This document shows positions 14,471 through 22,311 of a stretch of 27,521 nucleotides of DNA, one piece after another. Within the stretch, counting starts at the first letter, position 1. The number at the start of each line of letters is the position of its first letter. The stretch comes from a virus, in the IMG/VR virus record IMGVR_UViG_3300010885_062098, positions 1-27,521 of that record. One strand, written 5' to 3'. The notes under the pieces were generated by a model that saw only the letters and a list, made by a program, of their open reading frames with translations, was not told where the DNA came from and made no database searches. The position numbers and the translations under genes are program-made.

Positions 14471-16312
14471 ATGGCCGACGATAATAAAAAAAATGCTTTA
14501 AAGCAAGTAAGACAACGCCGATATCTTAATAAAGATTTCGATGCATTACGTAATGATTTATTGGATTATGCCAGAAGTTATTTTCCAAATAACATTAGAG
14601 ACTTTTCTGAAGCAAGCCTCGGCGGCTTGTTGCTTGATATGGCCGCCTACGTAGGCGATGTTCAAAGCTATTACCTCGACCATCAATTTCATGAAAGCTT
14701 TCCAGAGTCTTCTGTTGAACCAAATAATATAGAAAGGCATTTGAGAAAGGCAGGAGTTCCAATCGTTGGCGCTGCACCGGCTGTTGTTAGTGTTGTATTT
14801 TATATAAGAGTTCCTACTGATGGAACAAATACTGGAAATCCAGATGTTACAGCATTGCCAATAATAAAAGAAGGCACTATAGTAAGATCAACTAGCGGCA
14901 TTGATTTTGAATTGACAGAAAATCTTGATTTTTCTTCTCGTCGTGCCGACAATTCATTGGCAGCATCCGTTGCAATAGGAACTGTTAATGCGAACAATAT
15001 TCCACAAAACTATATTTTAAGTCTTAATGGTATATGCATTTCTGGAAAAAGAGCTGTTGAAAATTTTTCCCTCAACACTTTCATTCCATATAGAAATATT
15101 GCTTTAACAAATCCAAACGTTACTGAGATCATAAAAGTTACTGATGCTCTTGGTAATGAATATTATGAGGTCGAATCTTTAACTCAAGATACGATTTATA
15201 AGCGTGTCAGCAATTTCAGCTATGACAATAAGTTAGTTCCAGAAAATATAGTTCCAATTCCGGCACCATATCGTTTTATAAAAAACACAGCTTTACAAAC
15301 TAGAACAACCGAATTAGTATTTGGTGGTGGTTCAGCCAGCACAATTAACGACGACATTGTTCCTGACCCAAGTGAATATTCATTGCCATTATATGGCAAG
15401 AAAACATTTGCAAGATTTAATTTAAATCCAGGCAATTTATTACAAACAACAACATTTGGAGTTATTTCTGAAAACACTACACTAACTGTTACGTATCGTT
15501 ATGGTGGTGGTCTTGAACATAACATTGATGCAGAAACTATTAACGCCATCAGTTCTTTGAATATATTCTTTCCACAAAATCCAAATCCAACTGTTTCTTC
15601 TTTCGTTAGAAATTCTATCGACGTTACCAATCTTGAGCCAGCCTCGGGTGGCGAAGATCCTCCTACTACGAACGAACTGAAGAACAAAATTCCTGCATTT
15701 CAAGGAATGCAGAACCGTATCGTTTCAAAACAAGACTTGTTGGCACGTGTATATACTTTACCATCTAACTTTGGACGTGTATTTAGAGCTGCAATAGAGC
15801 CAAATCCAAATAACCCTCTATCTTCTCAGCTTTTCATTATCTGTAGAAATCAAGACAATCAATTAATAGTTGCTCCAGATACTCTAAAGAAGAACTTAGC
15901 AACTTATCTAAACCAATATCGTCTTATCTCTGATGCTATCGATATATTAGATGCCAGAGTAATTAACGTTACAGTTAAATTTACAGCCGTCATTGATCCA
16001 ACTCAAAATAGAGAGTTGGTTCTTAGAAACACTCTCAATAAATTAAAAGATTACTTTAATATCAAAAACTTCGAGATTGATCAACCAATTGTAATGAACG
16101 ATATACAAAACATTATATTCAATACTGAAGGAGTTGCTTCTGTTACAAATTTGGAAGTTGGTAACGTATATAACGTTCTTGATGGTAGATTATATTCAGA
16201 TCAACAATTTGATATTAAAGCAAACACCAGCCGTGGGATTATATTTGGTCCTCCTGGTTCAATGTTTGAATTAAAGTATGCAGATTACGATATCGTTGGC
16301 ACAGCCGTTTGA
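14471..16312 (+). CDS. gp6-like baseplate wedge protein (J-like family)
   Basis: A 613-residue structural protein close in size to T4 gp6. The N-terminal 100 residues hold the family block: YLNKDFDALRNDLLDYARSY (18-37), then DFSEASLGGLLLDMAAYVGD with LD.QFHESFPES after it. The C-terminal half (IPAFQGMQNRIVSKQDLLARVYTLP, then RLISDAIDILDARVINVTVKF) resembles the gpJ/gp6 core that forms the wedge dimer. In a contractile tail this protein is the central scaffold connecting hub and tail-fibre network. It follows gp25-like with a 7-base gap and no strong Shine-Dalgarno, suggesting translation helped by the previous gene. Its start, ATGGCCGAC, is unambiguous. Confidence 0.85.
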   Translation: MADDNKKNALKQVRQRRYLNKDFDALRNDLLDYARSYFPNNIRDFSEASLGGLLLDMAAYVGDVQSYYLDHQFHESFPESSVEPNNIERHLRKAGVPIVGAAPAVVSVVFYIRVPTDGTNTGNPDVTALPIIKEGTIVRSTSGIDFELTENLDFSSRRADNSLAASVAIGTVNANNIPQNYILSLNGICISGKRAVENFSLNTFIPYRNIALTNPNVTEIIKVTDALGNEYYEVESLTQDTIYKRVSNFSYDNKLVPENIVPIPAPYRFIKNTALQTRTTELVFGGGSASTINDDIVPDPSEYSLPLYGKKTFARFNLNPGNLLQTTTFGVISENTTLTVTYRYGGGLEHNIDAETINAISSLNIFFPQNPNPTVSSFVRNSIDVTNLEPASGGEDPPTTNELKNKIPAFQGMQNRIVSKQDLLARVYTLPSNFGRVFRAAIEPNPNNPLSSQLFIICRNQDNQLIVAPDTLKKNLATYLNQYRLISDAIDILDARVINVTVKFTAVIDPTQNRELVLRNTLNKLKDYFNIKNFEIDQPIVMNDIQNIIFNTEGVASVTNLEVGNVYNVLDGRLYSDQQFDIKANTSRGIIFGPPGSMFELKYADYDIVGTAV

Positions 16313-16325
16313 CAGGTGATATATT

Positions 16326-17906
16326 ATGTATAGATTATTATCAGCAAGCAAAGACACATATATCACAAATAAGATAATCGCAGGTTCTCCATCTGTAACC
16401 TCAAACGTTGGACAAGCTGGGACACTTGATTTGTTTAAGCTTTATGATGAAACTAATGTTTCTACTATGGTTTCTGGAGTTATTGAGTTAAGTCGGTTTC
16501 TTCTTCAGTTTGATTATGAGCCTCTTCAACAAATAACTGCTTCATTTCTTAATATTGCTGATCCAAGCTTCAAAGCGTTTCTAAATCTTAAGGATGTATA
16601 TGGTGGTCAGACTACCCCTTCAAACTTCTCTATAAGGCTTATACCGCTTTCTAAAAGCTGGGATGAAGGTAGGGGTCAAGACGTTGTTGCATTCCGTGAT
16701 TTAGATACGGCGAACTTCCTTACTGCTTCCGTCGTTACCGGCACTCCAAACGTTTGGTTCCTATCCGGAGCAGCAGAGAGTGGCTCTCTTGGCGATCCTA
16801 ATATTGATATAATAGTTTCTGGTAATCTCGGTGCTGGATTACAAGATTTAACTGTCACAACACAGTTTGCTCGTGGTGATGAAAATCTTCTGATGGACGT
16901 TACAACTCTTGTTAGTGCGGCTATAGCAGGTCAGATGCCAAATCACGGTTGGAGACTTTCATTTGTTGATGCTCAAGAACAAGATAATGTTACACGTTTC
17001 GTAAAAAGATTTGGTTCACGTCAAGCTAAAAATCCTGACCTTAATCCACAACTAATAATCAAGTATAATGACCAAATACGGGATGACTTAGGAGAGACAC
17101 TATTCAACGTTTCTCAAAGCTTATTTGCTTACAATCGTGTTAACGGTGGTTATCAAAATTTCTTCTCTGGTAGCACGGAGATTTCTGGGACTAATAGCCT
17201 TCTATTAAATCTTTATGGGGGCAAATACATCACATACACAACTTCCAGTTTCTCCTTATCACATAGCGCCAGCATTAATCACTTAACTCGAAGTCTTTAT
17301 GCTATAACTCAGAGTTTTACCGGTAGCCAATTCTTAATTGGTAGCGTTCCACAAACTGGTATATATTACGCCGATGTTAACTTTAACACATTAGAGAATG
17401 CTGTGCTTAGTGGATTTCTAACTGGGTCTACTTCTCAAGAGTTCCGTTATGCATGGACTAGCTTAGACGGAACAGTTACATATGCTTCTGGCAAGACCCT
17501 CTACAAGCTCCCACAAGGCTCTGCAAGCAACGTTGAGGAAGAGAACTGGGTAGTCAACATAACCAATCTTAAGCAGCAGTATAAGAGCTCTGAGCAGGCA
17601 AGATTGCGTATCTTCGCATTAGATTACAATACAGAGCAATCTGCCAGCAGATTGCCACTTCAACCAAAGAGCCTTATACTTGATAATCTAAAATGGAGAT
17701 TGATAAACGCTTATTCCCGTAAGGTAGTAATACCATTTGATAATCAGGCTACTCTTTGTTCATATGACAGTCAAGGAATGTATTTTGACATATGGATGCA
17801 AGACTTTGCACAAGGCGAAGTTTACGAATTCGAATTGATGATTACTTATGGTGGCAAGGATTATTTGATCAGCAATTCTGGATTTAGATTTAAGGTAATG
17901 CCATAA
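16326..17906 (+). CDS. DNRLRE-like tail/baseplate structural protein
   Basis: A 526-residue, beta-rich protein. The first 240 residues are reminiscent of the DNRLRE fold seen in some phage structural proteins: MYRLLSASKDTYITN at the start, a strand set leading to FLNLKDVYGG, and the IRLIPLSKSWDEGRGQDV segment with the W-x-E-G-x-G pattern. The remaining part (to MITYGGKDYLISNSGFRFKVMP) is also beta-like and lacks catalytic motifs. The gene is preceded by CAGGTGAT, a good Shine-Dalgarno, and its stop overlaps the next start (TAATG). In recalled phage tail clusters such a protein sits beside a large LamG-bearing baseplate protein, as here. Its exact role, perhaps an adaptor between wedge and fibre proteins, is inference. 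Confidence 0.55.
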   Translation: MYRLLSASKDTYITNKIIAGSPSVTSNVGQAGTLDLFKLYDETNVSTMVSGVIELSRFLLQFDYEPLQQITASFLNIADPSFKAFLNLKDVYGGQTTPSNFSIRLIPLSKSWDEGRGQDVVAFRDLDTANFLTASVVTGTPNVWFLSGAAESGSLGDPNIDIIVSGNLGAGLQDLTVTTQFARGDENLLMDVTTLVSAAIAGQMPNHGWRLSFVDAQEQDNVTRFVKRFGSRQAKNPDLNPQLIIKYNDQIRDDLGETLFNVSQSLFAYNRVNGGYQNFFSGSTEISGTNSLLLNLYGGKYITYTTSSFSLSHSASINHLTRSLYAITQSFTGSQFLIGSVPQTGIYYADVNFNTLENAVLSGFLTGSTSQEFRYAWTSLDGTVTYASGKTLYKLPQGSASNVEEENWVVNITNLKQQYKSSEQARLRIFALDYNTEQSASRLPLQPKSLILDNLKWRLINAYSRKVVIPFDNQATLCSYDSQGMYFDIWMQDFAQGEVYEFELMITYGGKDYLISNSGFRFKVMP

Positions 17907-20900
17907 TGCCTATCAACAATACAAGAAACTTACAAAGGAATGCTCCTGCATTATTTAGACCAATAGTGGTAAGAAGCGTTCAAGATCAAGCTCATGAAAG
18001 TGTTAGCTTCAATTTATACGAATCTAAAGTAATAGCAGATACCAGTATTGACAATACATCTTCATTTCGTTACAATAGCCCCGACACCGGATTACGCTCA
18101 ACTCAACAACTTAACGTTGATTGGTCAGACTTTTCTAATCATACTTTCTTTAACTCAGCTCAAGTAAAAGTCAACGTTGCTTTTGACAAGATACAAAACG
18201 GGTTTCCATTTGATGGAACTCAAAAAGAGACTGAAATATATATTGATCGTTTAACTGGCCATGAAAAATACATATATGACAACTATCCAAAAAATAAAGG
18301 ATATTTGTTTTTTTCTGGTACGGTAGCTCCTTCTTCTATAGCTTATGGCACATATGTTACAGTAGTTGATCAAGCTGGAGCAGCATATGCATCTCTATCT
18401 AAAAATACTGATGGCAAAAATATAATCAATCCAAAACTCAATCCTATGACTATTGAGTATTGGCTATATGTTCCAACACAGGTCAACAGTAATCAGGTAG
18501 TATTAGATAAACATAGCGGTTCATTTGGATTTTTATCCGGATTAAACTCAACAATATCAACTACAACTGCAACTAATAGTTTTTATATCTCTTCTGGTTC
18601 CGCATATGAACAGCTAAGCGTTTCATTCCCAAAAGGACAATGGAGTCATATAGCTTGGGTTTGGGACAGAACTCCAGGATATAATGGATTGTCCGCATAT
18701 TTGAATGGAGAATACTATTCTTCAAGCTCTATGGCCGTTGAATTTGAGACTATAGATACTGCAAATAATCTATATATTGGTTCTGGTAGTGCCTTGACTA
18801 CGGTTGGCTTTATTCCAACAAATACTTTATCGGGTGCCTTAGATGATTTAAGAATATGGCATTCTGTTCGATCCAAAGAAGAGATATACAACAATTATAA
18901 AAAATCTGTGTTTGCGGATTTAAATTTAAAGCTATACTATAAATTCAACGAGCCCTCTGGCAGCAATGCTCCAATTGTTATTGATGCATCTTCAAACAGT
19001 TTGCATGGCAACTTAAGCGGTGATCGCAGTTCATATGTAAGGCAAATACCAACATCTTCCATAGCTGGTCCATCGCCGGTAACATATGAACAACTAGAAC
19101 TATGTCCAATAATGTTTGGTAATCAAATAGATGTCTACAACTACAGAACTTCACTATATACAAGTGCCAGTATATATGACAATGAAAATCCAAACATCAT
19201 AACCAAATTAATACCAAGACATTACTTTTTAGAAGGACAAGTTGAAAATGCATTAGAGACTGAAGAAGGAGAGATTGTAGACTCTTTAACTTCCGGAACT
19301 GATCCACGTTCAACAAAGCTTGGAGACACACAGGTATTTCTTTTGTTCTTGTATACGTGGGCAAAATTCTTTGATGAAATAAAACTTTATACTCAATCGT
19401 TCGCAGATAATCAATTTGTAGATTACAATAATATTGATACCGTGCCGGATCAGTTTTTGCAACAATTGGCAAGAAATCAAGGCATTGAGCTTCCTCCAAT
19501 GTTTACAGGTGCCAGCGTTGCTCAGTTTATAAATGCTCAAAACATACAAGACACGCCCGGCGTCAATCAGTATTCTTTGCAATATATTCAAAATCAAATA
19601 TGGCGTAGAATTTTAATAAATTTAAGAGAGATTGTTACATCAAAAGGCACGGTTCATGCTGTAAAAACTTTCATTAGAGCAACCGGCATCGATCCAGATC
19701 AAAATTTCCGTATAAGAGAATATGGTGGTCCTACAAAACAAAATCTTGGTTTCGTAAGAGACAATCGTCATGAAATAGCATCGGTTTTAAATTTTGTTTC
19801 TGGTGGGCTTGTCACGAGCCCATATCTTTCTGGAAGCCGAACAGAACCGGGATATCCAGAAGTCGCTGGCAGCATTAGCGACGGACTTTTCACGTCCGGA
19901 TCGTGGACATATGAAGCCACATATAAGTTTCCAAACAATCTAATTTATCAACGAAATCAAAGCTTGGTAAGATTTGCGACTACCGGTAGTAGTTTAAATC
20001 CAAACGGTGGATTAATAGCAAATCTAATAGCCTATTCCGGCAGCATAAGCTTCGCATCCACGACTACCAGTTCTCTCACTCTTTTTGTTCGTCCAAATGA
20101 CAATGCATCAGCTCCGTATCTAAGACTTTATATGTCTGGAGTAAATCTATTTGATGGAGATAAATGGTATATTTCCATTGGAAAACAAAGAAATGACGAC
20201 GGTTTAAATTCTGTTGTATCCAGTTCTTATTTCTTGAGAGTTGCTAAAAACATATATGGTGAAATATTTGAAAATTATGTGACCAGTTCATGGTTTAATG
20301 ATGCTCAAGGTGGCGGCATTAACGTGTGGAACTCTCGTGCAGCGGCTACAAATGCAAGTGGTTCTTATTTTATGATAGGATCAAGTTCTATCAATACTGG
20401 AATAGGCAGTTTCTTGAATGATCCGATGGTTGCTCCATCAATAGCAAGAGAGACTATATTTACAGGCGATGTATCCCAAATAAGATTTTGGAGCAAAAAT
20501 ATCAGCGAAGAAGAATATCCGGAACACGTTAGAAACTTTAAGTCTATTGGCGTTCAAGATCCTCTTACCAATTTTAACTTTATAACCAATAAGAGCAGTT
20601 CATGGGAACGTTTACGGATTGATGCAAATACGGATCAAATAGTAACTGCATCAAATGGCTCCGGGGCTATAACCATATTTGATTTCTCACAAAACAACTT
20701 ACATTTATCAGGAACACTATTCCCAAATAATCGTCAAATAATAGATCCAGAAAGATACTATTATAGTTTTATTTCTCCAAAGTTTGATGAAGCCAGCACT
20801 ACAAATAAAGTTCGCATTCGTTCATTCGAACAATATGAGAATGTTCAATCTACTCCATGGGCACAAGTAGCTCCGGTATATGAAATACCAAGAAATGAAC

Positions 20901-21145
20901 AGCCTACAGATAGCACCAAGTTCACAATAGACTTTAGCGTAGTTGAAGCCCTCAATCAAGACATAGTAAATATATTTGCTACCCTTGATGAACTTGACAA
21001 CATACTTGGTGCTCCGGAGTTGGTTTTCTCTCCAGATTATCCTGGACTTGAAAACTTAAGAAACGTTTATTTTAATCGTTTAACAGACAAGGTTAACCTT
21101 AAACAATTCTTTGAATTCTATAAATGGTTCGATACCAACATTTGA
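17906..21145 (+). CDS. Very large baseplate/tail protein with two LamG-like domains; ORF ends at in-frame TGA
   Basis: A 1079-residue product to the TGA. Residues about 178-350 (MTIEYWLYVP, WSHIAWVWDR, ALDDLRIWHSVRSKEEIYNN) form a LamG/concanavalin-like jelly roll. A second such domain lies at about 660-880 (WTYEATYKFP, GDKWYISIGK, GDVSQIRFWSKNISEEEYPEH). Between them, residues 475-610 (FLLFLYTWAKFFDEIKLY, then WRRILINLREIVTSKGTVHAVKTF, then FRIREYGGPT) match what I recall from large phage baseplate proteins that carry LamG inserts. It probably anchors at the wedge and displays lectin-like domains. The C-terminus looks cut short: the same frame continues past the TGA with family-like sequence (see the separate entry). 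The start overlaps the previous stop (TAATG). Confidence 0.75.
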   Translation: MPINNTRNLQRNAPALFRPIVVRSVQDQAHESVSFNLYESKVIADTSIDNTSSFRYNSPDTGLRSTQQLNVDWSDFSNHTFFNSAQVKVNVAFDKIQNGFPFDGTQKETEIYIDRLTGHEKYIYDNYPKNKGYLFFSGTVAPSSIAYGTYVTVVDQAGAAYASLSKNTDGKNIINPKLNPMTIEYWLYVPTQVNSNQVVLDKHSGSFGFLSGLNSTISTTTATNSFYISSGSAYEQLSVSFPKGQWSHIAWVWDRTPGYNGLSAYLNGEYYSSSSMAVEFETIDTANNLYIGSGSALTTVGFIPTNTLSGALDDLRIWHSVRSKEEIYNNYKKSVFADLNLKLYYKFNEPSGSNAPIVIDASSNSLHGNLSGDRSSYVRQIPTSSIAGPSPVTYEQLELCPIMFGNQIDVYNYRTSLYTSASIYDNENPNIITKLIPRHYFLEGQVENALETEEGEIVDSLTSGTDPRSTKLGDTQVFLLFLYTWAKFFDEIKLYTQSFADNQFVDYNNIDTVPDQFLQQLARNQGIELPPMFTGASVAQFINAQNIQDTPGVNQYSLQYIQNQIWRRILINLREIVTSKGTVHAVKTFIRATGIDPDQNFRIREYGGPTKQNLGFVRDNRHEIASVLNFVSGGLVTSPYLSGSRTEPGYPEVAGSISDGLFTSGSWTYEATYKFPNNLIYQRNQSLVRFATTGSSLNPNGGLIANLIAYSGSISFASTTTSSLTLFVRPNDNASAPYLRLYMSGVNLFDGDKWYISIGKQRNDDGLNSVVSSSYFLRVAKNIYGEIFENYVTSSWFNDAQGGGINVWNSRAAATNASGSYFMIGSSSINTGIGSFLNDPMVAPSIARETIFTGDVSQIRFWSKNISEEEYPEHVRNFKSIGVQDPLTNFNFITNKSSSWERLRIDANTDQIVTASNGSGAITIFDFSQNNLHLSGTLFPNNRQIIDPERYYYSFISPKFDEASTTNKVRIRSFEQYENVQSTPWAQVAPVYEIPRNEQPTDSTKFTIDFSVVEALNQDIVNIFATLDELDNILGAPELVFSPDYPGLENLRNVYFNRLTDKVNLKQFFEFYKWFDTNI

Positions 21146-21337
21146 ACATTTGTTTCTCAACTAATTCCTAAAAAGACGAAATTCTTTGGAACAAACTTTG
21201 TTATTGAAAGTCATATGCTTGAACGCCCCAAGTTTGAGTATCTATTTAGCGAGCTATATCTTGGAGATAGTAATAGAACTGGGCTTAGAGATAGAATATT
21301 GCTACAAATGTTTTTAGCGACTTTTGCTAAATATTAA
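21146..21337 (+). other. 63-codon in-frame extension after the TGA of the LamG gene
   Basis: Reading past TGA 21143-21145 in the same frame gives 63 sense codons and a TAA at 21335-21337. The encoded peptide begins TFVSQLIPKKTKFFGTNFVI and continues ESHMLERPKFEYLFSE. This has the composition of protein and resembles the conserved C-terminal block I recall in such baseplate proteins (aromatic-Asp, then a proline-Lys/Arg turn, then V/I-x-x-H-x-LER). The next base after the TGA is A, the context known to be leakiest in E. coli. Readthrough, a recent nonsense change (from GGA, TGG, TTA or TCA) or an assembly error would each explain it. No separate start codon with a good ribosome site is seen; an internal ATG lies at 21212. 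Confidence 0.7.
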
Positions 21338-21340
21338 AAA

Positions 21341-21368
21341 TTGAACTGCAATATATCTATACTATAAT
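21341..21368 (+). promoter_or_regulatory. Possible sigma70-like promoter before the 21379 gene
   Basis: TTGAAC (21341-21346), 16 bases, then TATAAT (21363-21368), which is a perfect -10 box. The site lies in the only non-coding stretch after the LamG gene extension. The predicted start of transcription near 21375 would remove most of the AGGTGA ribosome-binding site (21370-21375), so the promoter reading is weak. TATATCTA (21352-21359) overlaps it. Confidence 0.25.
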
Positions 21369-21378
21369 CAGGTGACAT

Positions 21379-22311
21379 ATGTCTTTTAATGAAACCCAAG
21401 GATTGAGTGGAACCGAGTTCGTCCCGTATGACGATTCCACTTTATTTTCTCCAGCCCAGCTTCGCATTGGTTCAATGCCTGAAGATGTTATAGCCACATA
21501 TACACAGTCAGGTTCTGGAATGGATACGTCTGCTTTTGATAAGCTAAGACAAGGCGTTGAAATGAGGCGTCCTGTTCACGTATATGGGTCTACTCAGCCA
21601 AAGCTTTGGGCAGGAAATCTACTCCATCGACCACAAGAGTTTATTCCATATGGCGAAGCTCGAACATGGACAGAATATGAAAACACTACGGAATACTATG
21701 ACAATACTATTCCTTTCAATCCTATTCAATATATAACAAGCAATAACGATTATCCTTATCCAATATATTTCAATGATGGTCCACAACAGGGACAAGAAGC
21801 CATTATGGAACCTCTTACGATTCCATTCAGAGCGGAAACATCATATATTGAAGGTGCCTTTCCAGCTCATCGTCCTAAAGGAAATCTTGAAGACGGAAAT
21901 CCAACTTCTGATGCTGTTCAATCTAATAATCGCATATTACAGTTTGTTTCTTACGAAGCACCATTAACATCATCACCGTTTCTTGATGGTGGACAGGAAT
22001 ATATTGGCGATGGACCAATACAGGATAATATTATAATAGAAGGTTATGTAAATTTCGTTCAAAGATTGGGAGATCCATTTGACGATACAGAAAATGAAGA
22101 AATAGTTAAGCAACTAAACATTAATACTAATACGATATCTAATCAAACTTTCTTAAGTCGTCTTGAATTATTAGACATCAATTTAGACGAGGACATAAGA
22201 CAAACATATACTCAAAAATCAGCAACAGCAGGTTATACTGTATATGGTCCAGAACAAGGAAGATATGGAACTGATAGCGTTACGTATGCTGGATGGAGCA
22301 GAGGTTCATGA
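21379..22311 (+). CDS. Unknown structural protein of the tail module
   Basis: A 310-residue protein that I do not recognise. It is rich in Asn, Thr, Tyr, Pro and Gly and poor in Lys, with many aromatic and amide residues, as in extended phage tail proteins. Examples are PKLWAGNLLHRPQEFIPYGE and ITSNNDYPYPIYFNDGP. The last 70 residues (EEIVKQLNINTN, FLSRLELLDINLDEDIRQ) look more helical and could form the contact surface. No signal peptide or membrane segment is present. AGGTGA precedes the ATG by 3 bases, and the stop overlaps the next start (ATGA, 22308-22311). The position between two LamG-bearing proteins suggests a connector or fibre-base role, which is inference only. Confidence 0.6.
   Translation: MSFNETQGLSGTEFVPYDDSTLFSPAQLRIGSMPEDVIATYTQSGSGMDTSAFDKLRQGVEMRRPVHVYGSTQPKLWAGNLLHRPQEFIPYGEARTWTEYENTTEYYDNTIPFNPIQYITSNNDYPYPIYFNDGPQQGQEAIMEPLTIPFRAETSYIEGAFPAHRPKGNLEDGNPTSDAVQSNNRILQFVSYEAPLTSSPFLDGGQEYIGDGPIQDNIIIEGYVNFVQRLGDPFDDTENEEIVKQLNINTNTISNQTFLSRLELLDINLDEDIRQTYTQKSATAGYTVYGPEQGRYGTDSVTYAGWSRGS

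Noticed and set aside
19197-19597. Antisense open frames within the large LamG gene
   Set aside because: No coding features; the sense frame carries the recognisable baseplate segment here.
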